DNA of 64,000 nucleotides, taken from positions 1 to 64,000 of the forward strand of contig NZ_NFLM01000011.1 in NCBI RefSeq assembly GCF_002160915.1, written 5' to 3'. Position numbers and translations under genes: made by a program. Shown piece by piece: positions 18,401 to 24,340 of the stretch. This stretch comes from Faecalibacterium sp. An121. GTDB lineage: Bacteria; Bacillota; Clostridia; Oscillospirales; Ruminococcaceae. The notes below the pieces were generated by a model that made no database searches, was not told the DNA's origin, and saw only the letters and a list, made by a program, of their open reading frames with translations. Positions within the stretch are counted from its first letter, which is position 1. Each line of letters starts with the position of its first letter.

Positions 18401-18584
18401 GGAAAACGCATTCCGCGACGGCGAGGTTAAGACTACCGGCACAGACATCGACAAGTTGATGCCACCAGTATCCCGCTTTGGCAAAGGTGGTGCCAGAGCT
18501 AAAAAGAAACAGACGGTGATTGAGAAACTGAAGGAATTCTTTGATCGATTCTTCGGAATTGGCGAGACAACTTTCGAAAAATAA
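15459..18584 (+). CDS. hsdR: Type I restriction-modification system, restriction/translocase subunit
   Basis: A 1041-residue DNA translocase-nuclease. The N-terminal nuclease domain shows NRYDVTIL...HIELKRRG (E168, K170), the PD-(D/E)XK motif of HsdR. The motor has Walker A TGSGKT near residue 325-331, DECH at about 425-428 and TGTP near 450. Its C-terminal helical part binds the methyltransferase core in this family. The GTG start at 15459 has AGAGGGG about 8 nt upstream and lies 4 bp after hsdS. Length and motifs are complete, so the R-M system should be functional. Confidence 0.93.
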   Translation: MSFFNIVASTTENTVVTSYEPAKNRSDSYQSEAALEREFIQLLTQQGYEYLQIHQESDLIANLRRQLEALNSYQFSDSEWDQFFHNAIANPNEHIVEKTRKIQEDFVQVLRRDDGTSKNISLIDKKNIHNNRLQVINQYEVSQGQGARHDNRYDVTILVNGLPLVHIELKRRGMAIREAFNQINRYQRDSFWAGCGLFEYVQIFVISNGTNTKYYSNSTRFNAIREASGKTRKQKTSNSFEFTSFWADANNKVIPDLIDFTRTFFAKHTILNVLTRYCIFTSENMLMVMRPYQITATERILNRIEIANNYKKYGTIEGGGYIWHTTGSGKTLTSFKTARLASQLPYIDKVLFVVDRKDLDYQTMKEYDRFEKGAANSNTSTAVLKKQLEDDNAHIIITTIQKLSTFIKKEKSHPVYEKHVVIIFDECHRSQFGDMHTAIVKNFKKYHLFGFTGTPIFAANARTASGAQFFTTAQTFGDQLHTYTIVDAINDKNVLPFRVDYIKTMDAEPDIDDKSVWDIDREKAYMAPQRIELVTRYILEHFDQKTYRGDKTYLFNTLTNIAEVASGKNGAVDEIKQKQRISGFNSIFAVASVSMAKLYYQEFQKQMAADPSKKLRVALIYSYGANEEEADGILGEENSEDTSALDQSSRDFLDAAIRDYNEMFHTNYSTDGDRFQNYYKDVSLRMKNKELDLLIVVNMFLTGFDATTLNTLWVDKNLKMHGLIQAFSRTNRILNSIKTFGNIVCFRNLQKRVDAAIALFGDREAGGIVLLHKFADYYYGYTTEDGKNQQGYVDMIDELTKKFPLSDPRIEGEHNQKNFIALFGAILRMRNLLLSFDDFKGKELISERDLQDYLGRYQDLRDEWVNRAKGEKEDITDDIVFEIELIRQIEINIDYILMLVKKYHDSHGDDKEILITIQKAVDASPELRSKKQLIETFIAGINDVDDVLTEWHSFVAEEREKELAQIIQDEKLKEPETRKFLENAFRDGEVKTTGTDIDKLMPPVSRFGKGGARAKKKQTVIEKLKEFFDRFFGIGETTFEK

Positions 18585-18620
18585 GCCGAAGCAATCATCT
18601 GAAAATGGTGTGAATCAATT

Positions 18621-19484
18621 ATGAGTTTTGTATATGCAGTAAAATTTCCCATTGAATGTGATGGTCAAACGCGCAAATGCACCCATATATATAGCGATAC
18701 AAAAATTTCGCTTTATGGTGCCATCAAATCAAACTGGGGTGACAAGACACGCCGCGCTGTAGAACGATATGGTTTGATTAAAAGTATCATTATAAGTCCA
18801 AAATGTTGTATTTCCTTTGCAGGAAACAATATTGCTCTTGCACATCAGTTGCTTGAAACTTTGTATGAGTTGAAGAAATTCAGTGAGGAAGAACTTCTTC
18901 ATCACGCCTTCAAAATTCATGCCGAGCATCCTTCTGATGATGTGGAATTTATCATCTGTCTGGCCAACGAGGATGGAGAAACCGAAATTATCTGCATCAA
19001 AGAACATAAAATTGAAAGAAACTGTTTGATTGCCTGGATTGGTTCATATGATGCTTTTAAAACTTTAAGAAAATATCAATATGAGAATCCGACTTTATCA
19101 GATGACTACCTTCGTGCATTTACACACACAATTCACCATTGTGGCGACGAAACCGTTGGGGGTTTTGCCATTTATGTACTATTTAATGGATTAAAAAAAG
19201 GTTTTGAGTATGCAGAAAGATTTGAAACTGTAACAGGACGTGCACAAAAAGTTCTTCCCGGAATGCAAATGGAATTGGTTGGAAGTGCCTCCGAAGGCGC
19301 TTACACCACATACTATCGTTCATCAAATGAGGATGTCATTATTGAGTTCGAGCAAGCACGCGTAATACTATTGTACACCAGGAAATATAGGTTACAGGAT
19401 GAGGACACTTCAAATCCTCACACAAAACACTTTTTACTGCCAATCGTAGTAGACTCTGATTCCGGAAAGGTACGTCCAATCTAG
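18621..19484 (+). CDS. Predicted proteasome-fold (Ntn-hydrolase-like) protein after hsdR
   Basis: A 287-residue protein that I do not recognise by name. Its strand order resembles proteasome-type Ntn-hydrolases. HIYSDTKIS (about 22-30) sits where those enzymes have their SDSRAT-like strand. SIIISPKCCISFAGN (about 55-69) matches the following beta-hairpin. EFIICLANEDGETEIICIK and a later WIGSYDAF match the GYD...GSG sheet. In such enzymes the first residue after processing is the nucleophile; here Met removal would expose Ser2. It begins 36 bp after hsdR in the same direction and ends at a strong hairpin, so it likely shares the hsd transcript. The fold is inference; activity is unproven. Confidence 0.5.
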   Translation: MSFVYAVKFPIECDGQTRKCTHIYSDTKISLYGAIKSNWGDKTRRAVERYGLIKSIIISPKCCISFAGNNIALAHQLLETLYELKKFSEEELLHHAFKIHAEHPSDDVEFIICLANEDGETEIICIKEHKIERNCLIAWIGSYDAFKTLRKYQYENPTLSDDYLRAFTHTIHHCGDETVGGFAIYVLFNGLKKGFEYAERFETVTGRAQKVLPGMQMELVGSASEGAYTTYYRSSNEDVIIEFEQARVILLYTRKYRLQDEDTSNPHTKHFLLPIVVDSDSGKVRPI

Positions 19485-19529
19485 CACAGAGCCATTTTGC
19501 ATTTGATACATATTCTAAGAACATTATTT

Positions 19530-19561
19530 AGAGAGGTAGCAGTTTACCCTGCTACCTCTCT
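19530..19561 (+). terminator. Hairpin terminator of the hsd operon
   Basis: A perfect 13-bp stem (AGAGAGGTAGCAG, 19530-19542, pairing with 19549-19561) with a 6-nt loop, followed by a T-rich run. It lies about 45 bp after the last plus-strand gene, between that gene and the convergent relaxase gene. Confidence 0.75.
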
Positions 19562-19647
19562 ATTTCTATCAAGCTTTGATCTAACTTCTAGACACACAAT
19601 AAAGGTGCTTCAAAGTAAAAATACCATACGTTTTTGTTAGATGGCCG

Positions 19648-21219
19648 TCATCGCTCTACATCTTGTTCCTGCTGATGCCGTTCATCTGTTTTTGCGGATT
19701 CCTTTTGAGAATCTTTAATCTGCTTAAGAACAGAGAACTTCTTTTCTGGTGGATTTCCTATTTCTACCTTTTCCGGCCCCAGAACCTGACTGACCCAATA
19801 GTGGATTTCGTTCAGCGGTTTCAGCTCCGCCTGCACTTGTTCTAGCTGCCGGGCAAAGTCTGCGTGATCCGATTGCAGCTTGCCGTGCTCCGCCTCCAGG
19901 GCATCCAGATTCACATTCAGATCAACGTGCTGCTTTTTCAAATAGCGGTAGGCTTTGTTGTAGGCTTTCAGCTCCTCTTGGTGGCTCTCGGCAAAGGCGG
20001 CCTGTCTCTTTTTCCAGCCGATCTTCAGGTACTTATCATGGACGGGCTTCTGTTCCCGGCAGACTGCAACGGCATTCTGAATCCCGGCAATGTCCTTCAT
20101 CCGCTTCTCGGCCTTTCTCATACCGGTATGGGCCTGGCTAGCTTTCTGCTTCACGCCGGACAGGACGGTGTTCAACTGCTCTAGGGTCGAGATCTTATGC
20201 TGTTGGAGATAAACAACAGCCCTTGCTACATCCTTCAAATCCTTCAGGTCGCCCTTCTGCTGCCCGAACCAGGACCAGTCACTTCGTTCTGCTTTCCGTT
20301 GGTTCAGGTAATCATTGAGGAGTACCCCAAGGTCTGTAGATGCTGCCTCCTCTTTCAGCAGTTCTTTCTCTGCCTGGATAAGCTCCCCCACCCAATCTAA
20401 CAGGCTCCGAATGGTTTTGCGAATGGCGGACAACATCTGGTTGGCCGCCTTGATATCCCGGTTGAGATTGCCGATGTTGGTCTGGATGCCCCGCCGCTCC
20501 ATTTGAACCACCGCTGGCCCCATGTGAACGGTGGGGATCACATCCAAGCCCTGCCGCTCATAGGAGCGCAGGTCAAGCCGTTCCGATCTGCCTGCTGCTT
20601 CCAGGTAACGGTTGACGGTATCGGCCCAGCCTTGCCGCCAAATCTCCGCATACTTCTGGTCATTCCAGTCCACAGTATCTTCCTTGTGGCTTTTCCAGTT
20701 GCCAGAGGGCAAGCGAATTCGTTCGCCGTTTTCATCCAGGTCATAAACCTTCCGGCTCTTGGGGAGCCACTTGCCGGTTTCGTCCATGGCTCGAAGGGTT
20801 AGCATCACATGACAGTGAACATTGTGTCCGGGCGGGGCCGGATCATGGATGGCGAAGTCAGCGATCATCCCCTTGGAAACAAACTGTTTCTCGCAGTAGT
20901 CCCGTACCATCTGTGGGTACTGCTCCGGTGGGACTTCTTTGGGCAGGGCCAGCACAAAGCGCCGGGCCAGCTGGGCGTTCCACTGTTTCTCAACCGCTTC
21001 CACCGAGTTCCAGAGGGTTTCCCGGTTAGCGTATTCCGGCGGAGCGTGAGATGGCAGCATGATTTCCGTGTACAGGATGCCGCGCTTGCCGGAGTAGTTT
21101 TTAGTTTTTTGGTCATACTCAGAAAACAACTTCTCGCCGCTCTGGTAGGCGGCACCGGCAACGGCAGACTGTCCCTTGCTGCGCTGGGTGATGGTGATTT
21201 GAAAATGCGGACATGGAAT
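19648..21219 (-). CDS. mobL: MobA/MobL-family relaxase
   Basis: A HUH relaxase of about 523 residues that nicks oriT and leads DNA transfer. The family N-terminus CPHFQITITQRSKGQSAV, then GAAYQSG (probable catalytic Tyr25), is present in frame only if translation begins at an ATT codon (21217-21219). A near-perfect Shine-Dalgarno (GGAGGTGAT) lies at normal distance before that ATT. The first conventional alternative, a TTG at 21129, would delete the first 30 residues including Tyr25. The metal-binding motif HNVHCHVM is near residue 130. The C-terminal half is a long coiled coil. The start is either a genuine AUU, which would keep expression low, or a mutated ATG. Confidence 0.85.
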   Translation of the reverse strand: MPCPHFQITITQRSKGQSAVAGAAYQSGEKLFSEYDQKTKNYSGKRGILYTEIMLPSHAPPEYANRETLWNSVEAVEKQWNAQLARRFVLALPKEVPPEQYPQMVRDYCEKQFVSKGMIADFAIHDPAPPGHNVHCHVMLTLRAMDETGKWLPKSRKVYDLDENGERIRLPSGNWKSHKEDTVDWNDQKYAEIWRQGWADTVNRYLEAAGRSERLDLRSYERQGLDVIPTVHMGPAVVQMERRGIQTNIGNLNRDIKAANQMLSAIRKTIRSLLDWVGELIQAEKELLKEEAASTDLGVLLNDYLNQRKAERSDWSWFGQQKGDLKDLKDVARAVVYLQQHKISTLEQLNTVLSGVKQKASQAHTGMRKAEKRMKDIAGIQNAVAVCREQKPVHDKYLKIGWKKRQAAFAESHQEELKAYNKAYRYLKKQHVDLNVNLDALEAEHGKLQSDHADFARQLEQVQAELKPLNEIHYWVSQVLGPEKVEIGNPPEKKFSVLKQIKDSQKESAKTDERHQQEQDVER

Positions 21220-21235
21220 AAGACATCACCTCCCA

Positions 21236-21267
21236 AACAAAAAGACCGTTCTTTTGATGAACGGTCT
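21236..21267 (-). terminator. Attenuator-like hairpin before the relaxase
   Basis: A perfect 9-bp inverted repeat (AGACCGTTC 21243-21251 / GAACGGTCT 21259-21267) is followed, reading the minus strand, by TTTTTGTTT and then directly by the relaxase ribosome site. It has the form of an intrinsic terminator placed inside the leader. Confidence 0.6.
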
Positions 21268-21444
21268 AGAATCATATTCGGTTGTACTCTCTGCCTTAGG
21301 ATGGAGCGGGGTGTGCTTCGGCCCTGGGCGAGAGCTGCAAAAGGATAGCTGCGGAGCAGCGCAAGGAAAATGCAGTTTTCCTTGGGATGAAATCGGGATG
21401 GCGAACGGAACGCCAGCCCGGTTTCATCAAGCCGTCTGCAAGAC

Positions 21445-21475
21445 CGCAATTGCACCGGAACGGTGTATAATTGCG
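21445..21475. other. Candidate oriT inverted repeat
   Basis: CGCAATTGCACCG (21445-21457) and CGGTGTATAATTGCG (21461-21475) form an imperfect inverted repeat separated by 3 nt, in the gap between the relaxase and the DUF3847 gene. This is where MobA/MobL elements normally carry oriT, and the sequence style resembles known oriT hairpins. A nearby stem AAGGAAAA/TTTTCCTT (21360-21380) adds structure. The nic site cannot be fixed by eye. Confidence 0.5.
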
Positions 21476-21480
21476 CCCTA

Positions 21481-21786
21481 TTACAATAGGGTTGGATCTC
21501 CTCGGGCTTCCTGCAAATCGTGAATCATCTTTGCCAGGGCCAGCGCAACCTCCTGTTGACGAAATGAAAGCTTTAGCAGCTCCATCACCTGGTCGTCAGT
21601 CAGCTCTCCGGGGCAGATCAGAAAACTTTCCAGCATCCCGCCGCGCGTACAGAGACGATGGGTGCGGGCCTTGCGGGTCAGCTCCGGTATCCGGCGCTCC
21701 AGCATTTTCTCCTGGTGCTGGTAGTAACGGAGCTTCTGTTCGGCTTTTTTCTTTTGGTCTTTCATGCGATCCAGTTTTTTACTCAT
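21481..21786 (-). CDS. DUF3847 small protein of mobilizable elements
   Basis: A 101-residue basic, coiled-coil protein beginning MSKKLDRMKDQKKKAEQK. It continues with RKARTHRLCTRGGMLES, the conserved core of DUF3847 proteins encoded beside MobA/MobL relaxases. The ATG at 21786 has GGTGGAGG upstream. It probably acts as a transfer accessory at the adjacent oriT, by analogy with neighbours in such elements; no direct function is known to me. Its stop codon lies 5 bp from the oriT-like repeat. Confidence 0.75.
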   Translation of the reverse strand: MSKKLDRMKDQKKKAEQKLRYYQHQEKMLERRIPELTRKARTHRLCTRGGMLESFLICPGELTDDQVMELLKLSFRQQEVALALAKMIHDLQEARGDPTLL

Positions 21787-21843
21787 AATCCTCCACCTCG
21801 TATAATAAGATTTGCAGGTAATTTTTAAGTGTATCCGATTCAT

Positions 21844-21990
21844 TCACTCCATATAATCAGCAGGCTTAGAGATGCCCGTGATACAATAGCTGTAGGACGG
21901 CAGGGACAAGTTCTCCACCACCTCGTTGGACTGAAAAGTCACTTCAAAAGGAGTTAGTTCCCCTGAGCCGGAAGTTAGCTGCAAACTCAT
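21844..21990 (-). pseudogene. C-terminal fragment of an unidentified gene at the IS110 left edge
   Basis: A minus-strand frame of 48 codons (from an ATG without a ribosome site, or as an open fragment) reads ELTPFEVTFQSNEVVENLSL and ends SYCITGISKPADYME. It looks like the C-terminus of a small mobile-element protein rather than a complete gene. The frame runs into the presumed IS110 left end, so it is probably a gene cut by the insertion. I cannot name the family. Confidence 0.35.
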
Positions 21991-22149
21991 TGGCTGTTTG
22001 CTGGATGCAAGGCTGCCCTTTTAGCAGTAAGGGATATCGCATTAGCCTTCTCCGGAATGATTCTGATACGCGAGGTTGCAGATGCTCCGGTTATCATGGG
22101 TATCTCAAAGCCTGCTGGCCTTAAATCTCCATACAGGGAGGTGAAAATT
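21970..22149 (+). ncRNA. Possible IS110 bridge RNA region (left end)
   Basis: The stretch between the presumed left end and the transposase start is non-coding and contains several short pairing segments (for example GCTGCCCTT near 22010 with a following TAAGGG). In IS110-group elements this position encodes the bridge RNA that pairs with target and donor DNA. The assignment rests on position only. Loops matching the flanks could not be resolved by eye. Confidence 0.4.
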
Positions 22150-23376
22150 GTGAATCCATTATTTGTTGGCATTGATGTGAGCAGCAGAAGCAATGTAGTC
22201 TATCTGATGAATCCTGACGGCAGCAAGTATTCCAGTTTTTCCGTACAGAATAACTTAGGTGGTGCCAAGCTATTGTCAGAGAAAATCGTGTCAGCACTCA
22301 GCTCCATGCAGCTCAGTGATGTGGTGATTGGTCTGGAGGCCACCTCCATTTACGGGGACAGCCTGGTTTATGCCCTCCGGGAGGATGGCAGTCTTGGCCG
22401 GTTCCAGCGGAAGATTCATATTCTTAATCCGAAGCAGGTTAAAAAATTCAAGGAGGCCTATCCAGATCTACCTAAAAACGACTGGGTGGACGCCTTTGTA
22501 ATTGCCGACCATCTCCGTTTTGGCAGGATCGCCAAGGAGGTCTATCTAGATGATTATCGTTACCATGCACTTAAAACCCTTACCAGAGCCAGATTTGACG
22601 TGATTCAAAACCTGAGCCGAGAGAAGCAGCGGTTTGCAAACTATTTATTCTTAAAATGTTCCGGTATGGCTCAAGACAAGGATATCCCAAATACCAGTGC
22701 CACCACCATTGCACTCATGGAACACTTTGAAAGCGTGGATGAACTGGCAAATACAGATTTGAACGAACTGACTGCTTTTATTTCCGAAACAGGACATGGA
22801 AGATTTGCTGACCCAGCAGCTACTGCCAAGGCAGTTCGTGCTGCGGCCAGCGGCTCTTACCGGTTGCCTAAAACGGTGAACGACACCGTAAACCAGGCTA
22901 TGGCGATATCTATTGCCTCCATGCGGGCTTTGGAAAAACAGGTCAAAATTTTGGATAAGGCTATTGATCAGCAGTTTGAGATCATCCCAAATACCTTGAC
23001 ATCTATCCCCGGCATTGGCAGGGTCTACTCTGCTGGTATCATTGCTGAGCTTGGTGATATACACCGCTTTGATTCTCAAGCTTCTGTCGCCAAGTTTGCT
23101 GGCCTTGTCTGGCATAAGAACCAGTCCGGTGACTTTGAGGCCGAGCATTCTCGGATGATTAAATCTGGCAACCGTTATCTTCGCTACTACCTGCTGGAAG
23201 CCGCCAACTCTGTGAGAAGATGCGACTCAGAGTTCCGACGTTATTACGACCTTAAATTTAAAGAGGTCAACAAGTACCAGCATAAACGCGCACTCGCTTT
23301 CACTGCCAGAAAACTTGTTCGGTTGATCTTTCGACTGCTGAAGGACAATCGCTTGTATATCCCGCCAGAGGGCTGA
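22150..23376 (+). CDS. IS110-family DEDD transposase/recombinase
   Basis: A 408-residue recombinase. The N-terminal RuvC-like DEDD domain shows GIDVSS (first Asp), GLEATSIYGD (Glu) and NDWVDAFVIADHL (two Asp). The C-terminal Tnp_20 domain shows IPGIGRVYSAGIIAELGDI and KSGNRYLRYYL, with the conserved serine of IS110 enzymes. I chose the GTG at 22150 because AGGGAGGTGA precedes it and the family starts with this MNPLFVGIDVSS-like sequence; upstream codons are the non-coding left end. No frameshift is visible, so it may be active. Confidence 0.9.
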   Translation: MNPLFVGIDVSSRSNVVYLMNPDGSKYSSFSVQNNLGGAKLLSEKIVSALSSMQLSDVVIGLEATSIYGDSLVYALREDGSLGRFQRKIHILNPKQVKKFKEAYPDLPKNDWVDAFVIADHLRFGRIAKEVYLDDYRYHALKTLTRARFDVIQNLSREKQRFANYLFLKCSGMAQDKDIPNTSATTIALMEHFESVDELANTDLNELTAFISETGHGRFADPAATAKAVRAAASGSYRLPKTVNDTVNQAMAISIASMRALEKQVKILDKAIDQQFEIIPNTLTSIPGIGRVYSAGIIAELGDIHRFDSQASVAKFAGLVWHKNQSGDFEAEHSRMIKSGNRYLRYYLLEAANSVRRCDSEFRRYYDLKFKEVNKYQHKRALAFTARKLVRLIFRLLKDNRLYIPPEG

Positions 23377-23518
23377 GCGTATCGCTCGCCGCTTTGCTGC
23401 GCAGGCCCTGTTTTAAAATTTTTCAGGGGCAGGGCTTAGGTTTGTGTCGCCTTTTTGCAACCTACATCGTGCTTCCTGCTCTATTTTTCTCATTTTTTCT
23501 TGCATTATCTGCTTGACT

Positions 23519-24088
23519 TCACACCATTGGACTCCTGTGAAAAATCAGACTCCGGGCATCTGCCCAGAGTCGTGAAATTGGTTTATTCCGGCCTCCCCCG
23601 CCCGGAAAGGAAAGGATCAGTCTCGTTCTACTCTGTATGGTTCTATCATTCTTATTAGGGTGTAGATTCTACACTTCTGGAAGTGTAAAACCTACACCGC
23701 CGGAAGTGAACTTCTGACACTTCCAGAATCGTCATCCCAGGGCATCCATAAACTTCTTCACATAGATCAGGCTGGGCCGGCCCTGGCCCTGCCGCCTGCG
23801 TTCGATAAGGTCTGCCTTCTCCTCCAGCTCCCGCAGCAGGCCCACTGCCTTCTTGTTGCTGCACTTCAGATGCTCCATAATGCTCTCCACCGTGAAAATG
23901 ATATACACCCTCCCTTCTTCATCCTTCCACCCGTTCTTCACCGAGAGGCTCATCCAGTCCAGCAGCAAACCGTAGAGGACTTTGGCGTCAGTGGAAATGC
24001 CGCGAAAGGTAGAGTCTGTGAACAGCGCTTTGGGGATGCGGTAGAAGGCGAACTGCTCCGCCTGGGGGCCGTAGAAGTAGTTGGGCAT
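23519..24088 (-). pseudogene. repA: Frameshifted replication initiator gene (RepA N-terminal type)
   Basis: From ATG 24088 (AAAGGAGG upstream) about 118 codons encode a complete RepA_N domain: EQFAFYRIPKALFTD, STDAKVLYGLLLDWMSLS and MEHLKCSNKKAVGLLRELEE. The frame then stops at 23732. The typical linker continues in another frame (MTILEVSEVHFRRCRFYTSR, then SVESTP). After one more base shift it continues as PNKNDRTIQSRTRLILSFPG and stops at 23519. The C-terminal domain is missing. Two frameshifts plus truncation make a non-functional initiator likely, although the short first frame could still be translated. Confidence 0.7.
23671..23726. repeat. GGAAGTG/CACTTCC repeats within repA
   Basis: ACACTTCTGGAAGTGT (23671-23686, a 7-bp-arm palindrome), CGGAAGTG (23701-23708) and GACACTTCCAG (23716-23726) repeat one motif in both orientations. 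Repeats inside the rep linker are common in RepA_N replicons and may be the initiator binding sites. Confidence 0.5.
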
Positions 24089-24120
24089 AGGGCCTCCTTT
24101 CTGCATTTGGGCAAAATAAA

Positions 24121-24161
24121 AAAGCGTTTGTGGTATCTTTGCAGAAACACACAAACGCTTT
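24121..24161 (-). terminator. Terminator upstream of repA
   Basis: A 12-bp stem (AAAGCGTTTGTG / CACAAACGCTTT) with a T-run in minus-strand orientation (TTTTTTATTTT), about 30 bp before the repA start. It acts as a terminator or attenuator. Confidence 0.65.
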
Positions 24162-24170
24162 GACGAAAAA

Positions 24171-24196
24171 ACGGAGGCAGCTTTCACTGCCTCCGT
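24171..24196 (-). terminator. Terminator, probably ending the ppdK transcript
   Basis: A 10-bp stem (ACGGAGGCAG / CTGCCTCCGT) with a 6-nt loop, followed in minus-strand direction by TTTTTTC. It is the first terminator after ppdK and forms a tandem pair with the hairpin at 24121. Confidence 0.7.
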
Positions 24197-24210
24197 CTTC
24201 TGAGATTGAT

Positions 24211-24340
24211 TTAATTCAAATCTAGGTTAACCGTGACGGCCATATCCTTCCAAACGCTCTTCCGGAACGCGAAATCTGCTTTTCTGCACCAGGCAGAGGC
24301 GTCATCCAGCGTCAAAGAATAGTCGTAGGAGAGATATTTC
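24211..24340 (-). pseudogene. Open fragment between ppdK and the mobile element
   Basis: A minus-strand frame that overlaps the ppdK 3' end continues as AKKYLSYDYSLTLDDASAW and ends SVWKDMAVTVNLDLN. It has no start of its own. Composition and sequence look protein-like, possibly the C-terminus of a mobile-element gene truncated at its junction with ppdK. This is weakly supported. Confidence 0.3.

Larger units (their letters stand above)
21960..23400 (+). mobile_element. IS110-family insertion sequence (borders approximate)
   Basis: One DEDD transposase gene, no terminal inverted repeats, a non-coding left end of about 190 nt and a short right end: the IS110 group layout. The exact borders cannot be set without an empty site. 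The left border lies near 21950-21990, where the upstream fragment is interrupted. The right border lies somewhere after the stop at 23376. It sits inside the decayed mobilizable element. Confidence 0.7.

Noticed and set aside
23671-23726. CRISPR-like or transposon-end repeats
   Set aside because: The motif copies are short, irregularly spaced and lie inside the repA reading frames, which fits replicon binding sites better.
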